This document shows positions 1-8,396 of a stretch of DNA of 64,000 nucleotides, piece after piece. The stretch is from Calothrix sp. PCC 7716 (GTDB taxonomy: Bacteria > Cyanobacteriota > Cyanobacteriia > Cyanobacteriales > Nostocaceae): NCBI RefSeq assembly GCF_019977735.1, contig NZ_AP025018.1, forward strand, positions 9,986,580 to 10,050,579, read 5' to 3'. Below the pieces are notes generated by a model, which was not told the origin of the DNA, made no database searches, and saw only the letters and a list, made by a program, of their open reading frames with translations. The position numbers were made by a program, and so were the translations under genes. Position 1 is the first letter of the stretch, and each line of letters starts with the position of its first letter.

Positions 1-237
<237 letters not shown>

Positions 238-311
238 TTAATGATCTTGTATGTTGATCTACTTGGTCTGCCAAACCAAGGTAGCGCCGACAGACTGCCA
301 CCCGTCTGGGA

Positions 312-1445
312 TTAGCCGCCGCCAAGAGCCTGGGCAAGCCCGACGAAGAGTGGTATTGCCAAGCCGATCGCAATGGGCGTACCGATGGCTGTGGAGGCAC
401 CGATGTACGCGGAGGGATTGGCCGACGGGATACCGGCTCGCAACGTGGGTGGGCCTGAGATGTCTGAACTAGAGGCGGCGATGACGGCCAGAACCACGAC
501 ACCGCCCATGCTGAATCCTGTAGCGTAGTGGGCAATCATACCGAGACCGAAGGCGATGAACCCATGCACCAGCGGTGCCACCACGCTATAAACGACGTAC
601 CACTGGGCCACCTTGCGTAGTTCGCCAATCCTTGACCAAGCCTCCATACCCATGACCAGCATCAAAATCGAAAGCAGACCGCGGAAGAGGGGATCGTAGA
701 AGCTTTTATAGACACTTTCTGGACGGGCGAACAGGCCAAGAGCAATGCCGAGCAACATTGCCGATAGGGCAGGACCTTGGAGGCTTTCCTGCACGATCGG
801 CCATATCTTGACCCGATTATCCGCAGCCCCCTGCTGCTTGCTAAGGTACTCTTGCCGGCTGCTGGGATAATCTTGCTGATCGCGGTAATCGCTTGCTGCA
901 ACGGGCTGCTTGCTGAGATACTCCTGCTTGCTGAGATACTGGTCTTCTGCCCGGAGCTTCTTCTTGTTGAGATAAATATTGGCCACCACAATCGCAGTTA
1001 CGAGTGCTGGGATATCCATGAAGGGATAGAGTGCGCCAGCCCATGCCTCGTATTGGATATTTTGTTCTTCAAGTAGTGTCAGGGCGGCGGCCATGGTAGA
1101 GCCACTCACGGCACCAAACAACCCCCCGGTCGCAATCGCATCCACGGTTTTGACCTTCGGCAGCTTGGCTAACGTATAGCGCGCAATGAATACGATAAGA
1201 ATTCCTAATGCTGCTGCAAACGCTGCAGGTAACACCATCTCCATCAGGTTGGAATTACGGATCGCAATACCACCGGTCAGACCGATTTTGGTGAGCAGCA
1301 TGAAGATGATGATCTTACAAATCGACTCTGGAATTTGCAGTTGGCTACCGAGAGCGGCAATGACCATACCACCAATCAGAAAGCTGAGTGTTGGAGACTG
1401 CAACTGTTTAACGAAGTCCATTAAAAAAAGGGACCAAAAATCCAC
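312..1445 (-). CDS. sbtA: SbtA, sodium-dependent bicarbonate transporter
   Basis: A 377-aa inner-membrane protein matching SbtA along its whole length: N-terminal QLQSPTLSFLIGGMVIAALG, two bundles of hydrophobic helices, and the conserved TGGLFGAVSGSTMAAA and ASSSDISGPPTLRAG substrate-site segments. Family role: high-affinity Na+/HCO3- symport in the CO2-concentrating mechanism. The cytoplasmic loop between the two halves carries repeated YLSKQ units (residues about 167-205), slightly longer than in the Synechocystis protein as I recall it. The start is GTG, preceded by AAGGAGG. The gene has higher GC than most of the window and no GGCGCC motif, which suggests acquisition from elsewhere. sbtB follows. 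Confidence 0.96.
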   Translation of the reverse strand: MDFWSLFLMDFVKQLQSPTLSFLIGGMVIAALGSQLQIPESICKIIIFMLLTKIGLTGGIAIRNSNLMEMVLPAAFAAALGILIVFIARYTLAKLPKVKTVDAIATGGLFGAVSGSTMAAALTLLEEQNIQYEAWAGALYPFMDIPALVTAIVVANIYLNKKKLRAEDQYLSKQEYLSKQPVAASDYRDQQDYPSSRQEYLSKQQGAADNRVKIWPIVQESLQGPALSAMLLGIALGLFARPESVYKSFYDPLFRGLLSILMLVMGMEAWSRIGELRKVAQWYVVYSVVAPLVHGFIAFGLGMIAHYATGFSMGGVVVLAVIAASSSDISGPPTLRAGIPSANPSAYIGASTAIGTPIAIGLAIPLFVGLAQALGGG

Positions 1446-1512
1446 GAATACCTCCTTGTGTCTCCTCTGACGAGGAGTAGTGCAATAAATGAACTAAGTA
1501 AACTCTAAAGAG

Positions 1513-1791
1513 TTAAAGAAAGTTAGAGTGAGGCGCTTCACCTCTCAACCAGGTGTTGCACGAGAACCTATAGACAGGGCTTACGGTTATTGCCCCGGTC
1601 GGTTCAGAGATCAAAGTTAGGATACCGCCAAACAGGGCGGCAAAAAAGCCGCCATAAACTGCGCCATAGAGTCCGCTTCTGGCCCCCACACCCAAAGGTC
1701 AGAGCCAAGGTAATGAGATAACAGCAGTCGTTACACCGCCGAAGATAGCGCCCCCGAGGTTATTAAACCTGATGAGATTGGTGATTGCCAT
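1513..1791 (-). pseudogene. bicA-like (SulP) bicarbonate transporter remnant, N-terminal part with in-frame stop
   Basis: Reading from the ATG at 1791 gives MAITNLIRFNNLGGAIFGG, then TTAVISLPWL, a TGA stop, and in the same frame GVGARSGLYGAVYGGFFAAL and FGGILTLISEPTGAITV. This is the start of a SulP-family protein of the BicA type, whose normal sequence here is a membrane helix followed by a Gly-rich helix and a P-T-x-I-S-E-P-T-G motif. Only about 90 of over 500 codons remain; after that the frame diverges and stops at 1513. BicA is a low-affinity, high-flux Na+/HCO3- transporter. Its remains sit directly upstream of sbtA, so this was once a locus with two kinds of bicarbonate transporter. 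Confidence 0.75.
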
Positions 1792-2088
1792 AACTGAGGT
1801 AAATGAACGGTAGGTCAAAAGAACTAGATGCGACCCATTTCATAGAAAGGATGGGTTATAGATAAAAGTCGGCTAGAGAATGGAATCTAACATCTGCGAT
1901 CTCGCACTCAAAGAAGTCTCAACAACAGACTGCCGAGAATGATTGCCGAGTGACTTCAAGCTTTGAAAAACTAAATCGTAATAGTTAAATCATTTGGATA
2001 TTCTTAACTGTACGCCACTCTGGGTAGTAATACTTACTGAGTGATCAAGAAAAAAGTTTTTGTATGCATAGGGATTCTTCTATGGTTT

Positions 2089-2193
2089 TTAGATCACTGA
2101 CACCGCGAAGCCAACGGTCGGGGGCAGAAAGCCGAGTGTCGGGGACTGCAACTGCGCCACGAAGCGCATCAAGAAATCGGACAATAAATCCAC
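2089..2193 (-). pseudogene. second sbtA copy, N-terminal remnant (34 codons)
   Basis: A GTG start preceded by GAGGAGG opens VDLLSDFLMRFVAQLQSPTL, then GFLPPTVGFA, and stops. It aligns with the intact SbtA N-terminus (MDFWSLFLMDFVKQLQSPTL, then SFLIGG) at about 14 of 23 positions and shares the GTG-plus-strong-RBS layout. The frame degrades after residue 23. It is a leftover of a second, diverged sbtA rather than a recent duplication. Confidence 0.7.
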
Positions 2194-2282
2194 TTTGTAA
2201 TTCCTCCTCGATCAGATATTAGGGGTCAGGATGACAGATATGTGCTTAAATGACCGGATAGCACTATTCTCAACAAGATCTA

Positions 2283-2351
2283 AAAAACCGGGTTTGGTGA
2301 ACGATAAATAAAGCTTTCCAATCGGTATGATCGGCAAGAAACCCGGTTTTT
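2283..2351. repeat. interspersed inverted repeat (AAAAACCGGGTTT arms)
   Basis: Arms AAAAACCGGGTTT (2283-2295) and AAACCCGGTTTTT (2339-2351) are perfect reverse complements separated by 43 bp. It can fold into a hairpin and resembles the small non-coding repeats scattered between cyanobacterial genes. Related arms built on AAACC-GGTTT occur near 31.0, 41.7, 47.7 and 52.8 kb. Confidence 0.6.
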
Positions 2352-2470
2352 GCCCTAGGTGCAAGCTATAAGTTAAGATTATCTTAAAATTCGCACAAAT
2401 TTGCGCTCGCTCTACATAGATCTGCTAACTAATTTCAAATTTAAATCATAAGTTTTCCTTTTATTCTCAG

Positions 2471-2779
2471 AAAACCCGTATATCTCTGGTCAATGTAAAT
2501 TGCGATTGGGAGAGCCTACCCAAACCTGATTTGCCTTTGGTAGTGGGTATGGATGGAGGATATGTCCGCTTAATTGATAAAAAATCGTCTAACTCTGGAT
2601 ATTTTCAAGTAATTGCAGGTAAAAGTATAAAAGCTGACGGTACATCTAAGTGTTTTGGCATGGTTCTCTCTTACGACACCAAGTCACGGCGCCGCATATT
2701 TGAGGTATTGAAGTCTCAAGGAATGCTTCGGAACCAACAGGTAACATTTCTATCAGATAGAGAATCAAGTATACGCTAA
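2471..2779 (+). pseudogene. ISKra4-family transposase fragment
   Basis: The frame reads SLPKPDLPLVVGMDGGYVR, then FQVIAGKSI, CFGMVLSYDTKSRRRIFEVL and KSQGMLRNQQVTFLSD before a stop. The VVGxDGGYVR block, with the catalytic Asp, and the KSQGM..NQQVTFLSD block are characteristic of ISKra4-type transposases common in cyanobacteria. Only about 100 residues from the middle of the protein remain. No terminal inverted repeats were identified. It is a dead insertion-sequence remnant at the edge of the sbt wreckage. Confidence 0.7.
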
Positions 2780-2787
2780 CTACAGTA

Positions 2788-2957
2788 TTATCTCAATCCC
2801 ATACGCTGCTTTTCAAGAATAAATTGAAACAATACAAAAATGATAATAGCTTCGTGATTACCAGTACCGAGAGGGATTTCTACTAGCACTCCGTCTTCAA
2901 GTTGGTAACGCAAGTCTTATCTGTCCGGAACCCGGTTAGATATTCCTCAACTGTCAT
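2788..2957 (-). pseudogene. Uma2/DUF820-type protein, frameshifted N-terminal remnant
   Basis: From ATG 2957 the frame reads MTVEEYLTGF..DK. After a shift it continues YQLEDGVLVEIPLGTGNHEA and IIIFVLFQFILEK, then stops. The pattern TVEEYL..(D/E)GxLVEMP is typical of the start of Uma2-family (DUF820, PD-(D/E)XK-like) proteins, which are abundant in cyanobacterial genomes. A single frameshift and loss of the rest make it non-functional. Confidence 0.5.
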
Positions 2958-3355
2958 TTTAACGGGTGGAAAGGGACACTTTGACCATCCTTATATATAG
3001 GAGTCGGCGCCGTTCATCTGTCCCCATGATAAATTTTTCATCGAATTGCTACAAACTGCTTTCTTGGCACCAAACCTGAAGTGCTACATATAATTAAATC
3101 TCTGTAAAATTACTTAAATAAATATCATTATTCAAAAACTATATAAAATTATCTTAAAATTATCAAAACTTTTTAATTTTAATTAGTAGAAACACTTATA
3201 AATTAGAGCGTATCTATTTTGGATTATTTCGGCTTTACACAATGAATATAACTAATAAAGTTTTGATTAATTACGTGAAAATATCTAGCCATTTTTAACG
3301 AGAATGAGTAACTTAGATTTATCGAGAAAACGAACAATAAAAACACACACTTAAT
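2958..3355. other. intergenic, AT-rich
   Basis: No coding frame or RNA gene recognised. It contains the first GGCGCC of the window (near 3005), which marks the return to the typical host composition. Very AT-rich DNA then runs up to the start of the PEP-CTERM gene and probably holds its promoter. Confidence 0.5.
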
Positions 3356-3976
3356 ATGAAAGCTACTGCAATTGCTTGTCTCATTATCACTGGAATTGGA
3401 GCTACTGTTATTGGTAATTCTGCACCCGCTCATGCCGCTAGCTTCCGCTCATGTACCAACAGCCAATTTAATATTGCAGATAATGTAACAGGTACATCTG
3501 ATTGCCAAATTAGTAATGATTATAGTCAAGACTTTTTAAATACAAATCCTTCTACAGTTAACCAAGCTGGATTTTTTGGTTTAACTAATTGGGAATTTGG
3601 TGGCAAAATTGGTGAAAATTCTGGTTATGGTGGCATAGGTTCAGGACAGTCAGGAACTTGGAATATATCCAATGTTATTCAAAACTCTTGGGACAATATC
3701 ATGCTGGTCTTTAAGTCTGGACAAGGAACAAATCTTGTTGGCTATAAGGTTACTGATGGCGTAACTTCTGGAAACTGGATTTCCCCTTTTGAACAAGTTG
3801 CATTCAATTTCAATGGCAAGAATAGCAAAGATGTATCTCACATTAGTGTTTATTATACCAAAGGCGCCAAACCACCTGTTACTTCGGTTCCAGAGCCAGG
3901 TACTATAGTTGCTTTAAGTTTAGTATCCGGTTCAATATTAGTGTCGCGTCGTCGTAAAAACCAAACTGTCGGCTAG
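3356..3976 (+). CDS. PEP-CTERM sorted exported protein
   Basis: A 206-aa protein with a signal peptide (MKATAIACLIITGIGATVIG, cleavage likely after AHA near residue 28) and a C-terminal sorting signal: VPEPGT, a hydrophobic helix (IVALSLVSGSILV) and a basic SRRRK tail. Family knowledge: PEP-CTERM tails are recognised by an exosortase and processed during export to the cell surface or exopolysaccharide matrix. The body is rich in Gly, Asn and Ser and matches no enzyme I know. It stands alone with long intergenic regions on both sides. Confidence 0.85.
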   Translation: MKATAIACLIITGIGATVIGNSAPAHAASFRSCTNSQFNIADNVTGTSDCQISNDYSQDFLNTNPSTVNQAGFFGLTNWEFGGKIGENSGYGGIGSGQSGTWNISNVIQNSWDNIMLVFKSGQGTNLVGYKVTDGVTSGNWISPFEQVAFNFNGKNSKDVSHISVYYTKGAKPPVTSVPEPGTIVALSLVSGSILVSRRRKNQTVG

Positions 3977-4486
3977 CAATTTATTTACCGCTTCTGAATG
4001 CGCGCATTCACGAATCGCGCATCGCTACTCCAACTTTAGTATTAGGCGCCTTCTCCATAAAAAGTATTGCTACAATTCAAGCTTTATTGTGATGTGTTAG
4101 CTCAAGGGAGATTCATATTATATAAACATGAAAGCGAGTAGCGACTGCTGCAAGCTTTCAAATCTAACAATATACAGCAAATTCCTGTTATGTGAGGTAT
4201 ATAAATAAATGCCCAAACCCTTGTAAAGACGCGACATGTCGCGTCTCTACATGTACTCGATTTAAAACAAGAATTTGACTGTGAAGAGAAATAATAGTGT
4301 AATTTTACGCTCCGGCAATAGTTCGAGGTTTCTAAGTGCTATTAACTATAAGTGTTGTAACTACGTTGAAATTTTTTGATAGCGTCACTTACCCTACGTC
4401 TAAAATTTCCTCTTGAACTGGACAAATGTAACAAAATTGCTATAATTTTAGGCTCTTAGCCTATAGTTGTGCTGTTTTGCTGAAAA
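3977..4486. other. intergenic, 510 bp, with palindromic repeat
   Basis: No coding frame is evident. It holds the GACGCGACATGTCGCGTC palindrome listed separately and a GGCGCC at about 4047. The AT-rich last ~100 bp probably carries the promoter of the prolyl oligopeptidase gene. Confidence 0.4.
4222..4251. repeat. palindromic intergenic repeat
   Basis: The core GACGCGACATGTCGCGTC (4228-4245) is a perfect 18-bp palindrome flanked by tgtaaa and tctaca. It is of the dispersed hairpin-repeat type found in many filamentous cyanobacteria. It has no T-run, so it is unlikely to be a simple terminator. Confidence 0.6.
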
Positions 4487-6802
4487 ATGAATAAGTTAAT
4501 AACACGGTTGCAAAGGTTTATTATTTCTTTTTTAACAACGATTATTGTTTGTAAGTGTTTACTTGCACCTAATATTGCAGTTGCTCGTACTACTAATGTA
4601 GATAACGCATTTTGGAATAGTACTGAGTATTTATTTAGACATAATTTATTCCATAGTCCTGATGCCTTCCTACAGGGTAATACATTATCGGAGTTGGGTC
4701 GATACTATGTAAAAGTACCATTTAGGCGCCGACCTATGTCAAGTAATCAAAGTTTGACTTATCCAGTTAGCCGTAAAGTAAACCAAGTTGATAATTATCA
4801 TGGTACTCACGTTGCTGACCCATATCGCTGGTTGGAAGACCCTGACTCAAAAGAGACTGCTGCTTGGGTTGAAGCTCAAAATAAATTGACTTTTGGCTAT
4901 TTAAATCAAATACCATATAGAGATAAACTTAAGCAGCGTCTCACTAAATTATGGGATTACGAAAAATATGGCATTCCTTTTAAGGAAGGTAGTAGATATT
5001 TTTACTTCAAGAACGACGGACTGCAAAACCAGAGTGTTCTCTATACTCAAAAAAGCCTTGATAGCGAAGCAAATGTATTACTTGACCCGAATAAGCTTTC
5101 TGCTGATGGAACTGTAGCACTTTCTGGTTTATCAATTAGTGATAATGGCAAATTCTTAGCTTACGGCCTTTCTACTTCGGGTTCTGACTGGCAAGAATGG
5201 AAGGTTCGCGATATTGAAACAGGGAAAGATTTAAAGGATAATCTCAAATGGATTAAGTTCTCCGGTGCCTCATGGACAAATGATAATAAAGGCTTTTTCT
5301 ACAGTCGCTACGATGAGCCGAATCAGAAAACCAAGCTTGAGGATGTTAATTATTATCAGAAGTTATACTATCACAGATTAGGTACGCCACAATCTGAGGA
5401 TACTTTAATTTACGAGCGTCGCGACCAAAAAGAATGGGGTTTTAGTGGTAGCGTTACGGAGGATGGACGTTATTTAGTTATCTCAGTATGGTTGGGAACT
5501 GATTCTCGTAATTTGTTATTTTATAAAGATTTGACGCAACCGAATGCTGATGTAGTTGAGTTGATTAATAAATTTGAGTCAGACTTTAGCTTAGTTGATA
5601 GTGATGGTAGTGTATTATATGTTCGCACCGATTTAGAGGCGCCGCGCGGACGAGTAATTGCTATTAATACAAAAGAACCAGAAAGGGCAAATTGGCGCGA
5701 AGTCATAGCTCAAGCACCCGAAACACTCGAAAGCGTTAATATAGTTAATAATTTATTCGTTGCTGACTATCTTAAAGACGCACGTAGTCAAATCAAAATT
5801 TTTGATATTAACGGTAAATTTGTTCGTGATGTTGAATTACCGGGTATTGGGTCGGTTGGAGGTTTCAGAGGTAAACGTACAGATACCGAAACATTTTATA
5901 GCTTTACTAGCTTTACGGCGCCTGGTACTATCTACCGTTACGATATGGTAACGGGTAAAAGTAAAGTATTTAGACAACCCCAAGTAGATTTTAAACCTGA
6001 TGATTACGAAGTTAAACAAGTTTTCTATACGAGTCAAGATGGTACTAGAGTTCCAATGTTTATTACCCACAAAAAGGGTATTAAGCTTGATGGGAATAAT
6101 CCAACATATTTATATGGATATGGTGGGTTTAATGTCTCGCTAACACCAAGTTTTTCTGTCAGTAACTTAGTTTGGATGGAAATGGGTGGAGTATACGCTA
6201 CGCCAAGCTTACGTGGAGGTGGTGAGTATGGCGAAGACTGGCATAAAGCTGGAATGAAGCAGAATAAGCAAAACGTATTTGATGACTTTATTGCAGCGGC
6301 AGAATGGTTGATAACTAATAAATATACAAAATCCGCTAAACTAGCAATTGGTGGTGGCAGTAACGGTGGACTTTTGGTAGGCGCCTGTATGACACAGCGT
6401 CCTGACTTATTTGGCGCCGCACTACCTGCCGTTGGTGTAATGGATATGTTGCGCTTCCATAAATTTACAATTGGTTGGGCATGGACAGCCGAATATGGTT
6501 CACCAGATAATCCAGAAGATTTCAAGACATTATATGCATATTCGCCACTGCACAACCTCAAAGCAGGAACAGCATACCCAGCAACCTTAATAACCACAGC
6601 AGACCACGATGATAGAGTTGTACCAGCACATAGCTTCAAATTTGCCGCAGCATTACAAGCAGCCCATAAGGGTTCGGCGCCTGTTTTAATTAGAATAGAA
6701 ACAAAAGCCGGACATGGTGCAGGTAAACCAACAACAAAAATTATCGAAGAAGCAGCAGATAAATGGGCATTTCTTACGCGCGTCTTAGACATGAAAATGT
6801 AA
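4487..6802 (+). CDS. prolyl oligopeptidase (S9A serine peptidase), exported form
   Basis: 771 aa. An N-terminal signal or anchor segment (residues about 11-35) and a ~50-residue linker precede the classical start of the family, YPVSRKVNQVDNYHGTHVAD followed by PYRWLEDPDS. A beta-propeller region occupies about 150-480, then the alpha/beta-hydrolase domain. The catalytic triad is visible: Ser625 in GGGSNGGLL, Asp in ADHDDRVVP (about 708) and His743 in KAGHGAGK. Family role: cleavage of short peptides after proline. The leader suggests action in the periplasm. Several GGCGCC motifs lie inside, so it has host-like composition. Confidence 0.93.
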   Translation: MNKLITRLQRFIISFLTTIIVCKCLLAPNIAVARTTNVDNAFWNSTEYLFRHNLFHSPDAFLQGNTLSELGRYYVKVPFRRRPMSSNQSLTYPVSRKVNQVDNYHGTHVADPYRWLEDPDSKETAAWVEAQNKLTFGYLNQIPYRDKLKQRLTKLWDYEKYGIPFKEGSRYFYFKNDGLQNQSVLYTQKSLDSEANVLLDPNKLSADGTVALSGLSISDNGKFLAYGLSTSGSDWQEWKVRDIETGKDLKDNLKWIKFSGASWTNDNKGFFYSRYDEPNQKTKLEDVNYYQKLYYHRLGTPQSEDTLIYERRDQKEWGFSGSVTEDGRYLVISVWLGTDSRNLLFYKDLTQPNADVVELINKFESDFSLVDSDGSVLYVRTDLEAPRGRVIAINTKEPERANWREVIAQAPETLESVNIVNNLFVADYLKDARSQIKIFDINGKFVRDVELPGIGSVGGFRGKRTDTETFYSFTSFTAPGTIYRYDMVTGKSKVFRQPQVDFKPDDYEVKQVFYTSQDGTRVPMFITHKKGIKLDGNNPTYLYGYGGFNVSLTPSFSVSNLVWMEMGGVYATPSLRGGGEYGEDWHKAGMKQNKQNVFDDFIAAAEWLITNKYTKSAKLAIGGGSNGGLLVGACMTQRPDLFGAALPAVGVMDMLRFHKFTIGWAWTAEYGSPDNPEDFKTLYAYSPLHNLKAGTAYPATLITTADHDDRVVPAHSFKFAAALQAAHKGSAPVLIRIETKAGHGAGKPTTKIIEEAADKWAFLTRVLDMKM

Positions 6803-6885
6803 GATGCGTGAAAGCTTCTAAAAAATAAATTAATATCTTGTGGGATGGGCATCCTTGCCCGTCCTGATATTGGAGGCACCCCGAA

Positions 6886-6901
6886 GTGAACCACGGTTCA
6901 C
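6886..6901. repeat. GTGAACC-NN-GGTTCAC palindrome, copy 1
   Basis: GTGAACCACGGTTCAC, with 7-bp perfect arms around a 2-bp centre. It shares the flanks CCCCGAA on the left and ATTT on the right with copy 2, 124 bp away. It lies 3' of the prolyl oligopeptidase gene. Confidence 0.75.
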
Positions 6902-7009
6902 ATTTATTCATTTATATGTACTACAAAGCTAAAACGTATTGCTATGCTATTGTACCAGCATATAAAGTCAGGCGCTTGTGCAAGGAAATCTAGGGTATAG
7001 TGCCCCGAA

Positions 7010-7025
7010 GTGAACCACGGTTCAC
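7010..7025. repeat. GTGAACC-NN-GGTTCAC palindrome, copy 2
   Basis: The same 16 bp in the same orientation as copy 1, with the same CCCCGAA flank, about 210 bp upstream of the gene at 7238. Together with copy 1 it flanks an otherwise featureless intergenic region (6803-7237). Confidence 0.75.
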
Positions 7026-7237
7026 ATTTTACGTATAAACGTTTTCAGTTGTATTATTTAGTACTTTAGTTTGGTATTGTTAGTCATAAAGGTATACACA
7101 GACTAGCCTAAAAATTTTTATTCATATTTTTCAACTTTACTGCATAAACGAGTTTCACCAGACATATCTAGGTTTAGAGAGCAATGTGACGTTAAAAAAC
7201 TTACAACTCTGTCAACTTAAATTAAGTGATAATTACT

Positions 7238-7672
7238 ATGAAAAAGCTAGCTATTCTCGGTTCAGCAATCGCATTGACGTTAATAAGTAACGCAGCTACA
7301 CATGCAAAAGTAACATCCCAGCCCACTGTGCAACAAAATTCTAACATTTCCACAAAAGTTGCTAACCCAGGAATGATTATTGCACAGGCTAGTAACATGA
7401 CTGGCGCCTGGAATTGTAACGACGGTGGTGTTTATTTTATTCGCCAAGTAGGAAATCAAATATGGTGGTATGGTCAAAGTAGTGATGGTGGACAAACTTG
7501 GTCGAATGTATTTCAAGGTACGATAACAGGTAGCAGAATAATTGGTAGTTGGGCTGATGTTCCTAAAGGTAGTATAAGAGGGTATGGCGAAATGACCCTG
7601 AGAATTTCAGGTGGTCGTATTCAAAAAATCTCTGGTGGAGAAAATTTTGGTGGTAGTGTCTGGAGTCGTTAA
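7238..7672 (+). CDS. small exported protein of unknown function
   Basis: 144 aa from the ATG at 7238 (MKKLAILGSAIALTLIS); a GTG four codons earlier is possible but lacks a better ribosome site. It has a signal peptide with cleavage near THA (about residue 22). The mature part, MTGAWNCNDGGVYFIRQVGN through WWYGQSSDGGQTWSNVFQGT and IIGSWADVPKG, looks like a compact all-beta fold, possibly lipocalin- or avidin-like (inference from the repeated G-x-W pattern). It is followed within 5 bp by a GTGAACC palindrome and then a hairpin element. Confidence 0.7.
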   Translation: MKKLAILGSAIALTLISNAATHAKVTSQPTVQQNSNISTKVANPGMIIAQASNMTGAWNCNDGGVYFIRQVGNQIWWYGQSSDGGQTWSNVFQGTITGSRIIGSWADVPKGSIRGYGEMTLRISGGRIQKISGGENFGGSVWSR

Positions 7673-7675
7673 TTT

Positions 7676-7691
7676 GTGAACCGTGGTTCAC
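7676..7691. repeat. GTGAACC-NN-GGTTCAC palindrome, copy 3
   Basis: GTGAACCGTGGTTCAC, the reverse complement of copies 1 and 2 at the centre. It shares the left flank AATTT with copy 4. It begins 3 bp after the stop codon of the preceding gene. Confidence 0.75.
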
Positions 7692-7695
7692 ATTT

Positions 7696-7761
7696 GTAGG
7701 GTGCGTGAAAGCTATTACAATCAATGTAACGAAAATTAAACTGCTTTCACGCACCATCTAC
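7696..7761. repeat. small inverted-repeat element (GGTGCGTGAAAGC arms)
   Basis: The left arm GTAGGGTGCGTGAAAGC (7696-7712) and the right arm GCTTTCACGCACCATCTAC (7743-7761) are inverted repeats with a 2-base offset, giving a 66-bp foldback. The element at 22988-23125 starts with nearly the same 27 bp, and a half-arm (GATGCGTGAAAGCT) lies just after the gene ending at 6802, so this is a dispersed family. Confidence 0.65.
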
Positions 7762-7816
7762 CGAGATAGGTTAAATAAACATGAGTCAATAGTTATTTAG
7801 TAATACTTAACTGATA

Positions 7817-8107
7817 ATGCGTTCTTTGCTCAAATTTTTATTCATCTTTTCTTGCTGCATGATTCTTTCATGTGTGCTGTGGGAACAGTTTGTAGTTAAC
7901 AAGATATATTATTGTGTTTGGGGAATATCCTATATAGATTTTTTCTTTCCTGACCACTGGTATCACGGTTCTAGCGGTGGGGATATGATAAAGCCTGGTT
8001 GGAGTGTAAGCAAACTGAAGAATCTCTGGTATTACATTATTGCTGTTTCGATTTTTGTTAGTGCTGCACTTGCTTCGTCTCGTCCATCTTTCAGTAAAAG
8101 AGGGTAA
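7817..8107 (+). CDS. small membrane protein of unknown function
   Basis: 96 aa with an N-terminal hydrophobic helix (residues 5-22, with CC) and a second helix near residues 72-88 (WYYIIAVSIFVSAALA). The middle section is aromatic (DFFFPDHWYHGSSGG). I recognise no family. It ends in a basic tail (SFSKRG), which fits an inner-membrane protein with both ends cytoplasmic. Confidence 0.5.
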   Translation: MRSLLKFLFIFSCCMILSCVLWEQFVVNKIYYCVWGISYIDFFFPDHWYHGSSGGDMIKPGWSVSKLKNLWYYIIAVSIFVSAALASSRPSFSKRG

Positions 8108-8248
8108 TTTTTGCTAAACTGGCGCCTACAAATAACTGTCCTAAGTCCTTGCTCAAATACACCATAGGCAAGGCGCCTCCACCCAACCTACGGTATAACG
8201 ATATATTTAATACCATTTTTATGTGAAGATGCACATTATTATTCTTAG

Positions 8249-8279
8249 CCCCCCTTTATTAAGGGGGGTTGGGGGGATT
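8249..8279. repeat. C6/G6 hairpin repeat
   Basis: CCCCCC (8249-8254), TTTATTAA, GGGGGG (8263-8268), then ttggggggattt. This hairpin is common between cyanobacterial genes. It lies in the 289-bp gap between two convergent genes (8107 and 8397) and could serve as a terminator-like barrier; no other feature was seen in the gap. Confidence 0.5.
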
Positions 8280-8396
8280 TAATTATTTGCAGCTTCATAT
8301 TAAATCGGTATAAGGTGCCTTTATGTTTAATATTTTGATGGTGAGGATTAGTTGTAAAAAATAAAATAACCTCGGTTGACTTCCGAGGGACTTTCT

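Noticed and set aside
6034-6894. 286-codon open frame on the minus strand opposite the prolyl oligopeptidase gene
   Set aside because: It lies fully antisense to a well-conserved gene, has no family similarity and low-complexity composition (Pro, Ser, Ala), as expected from the codon pattern of the real gene.
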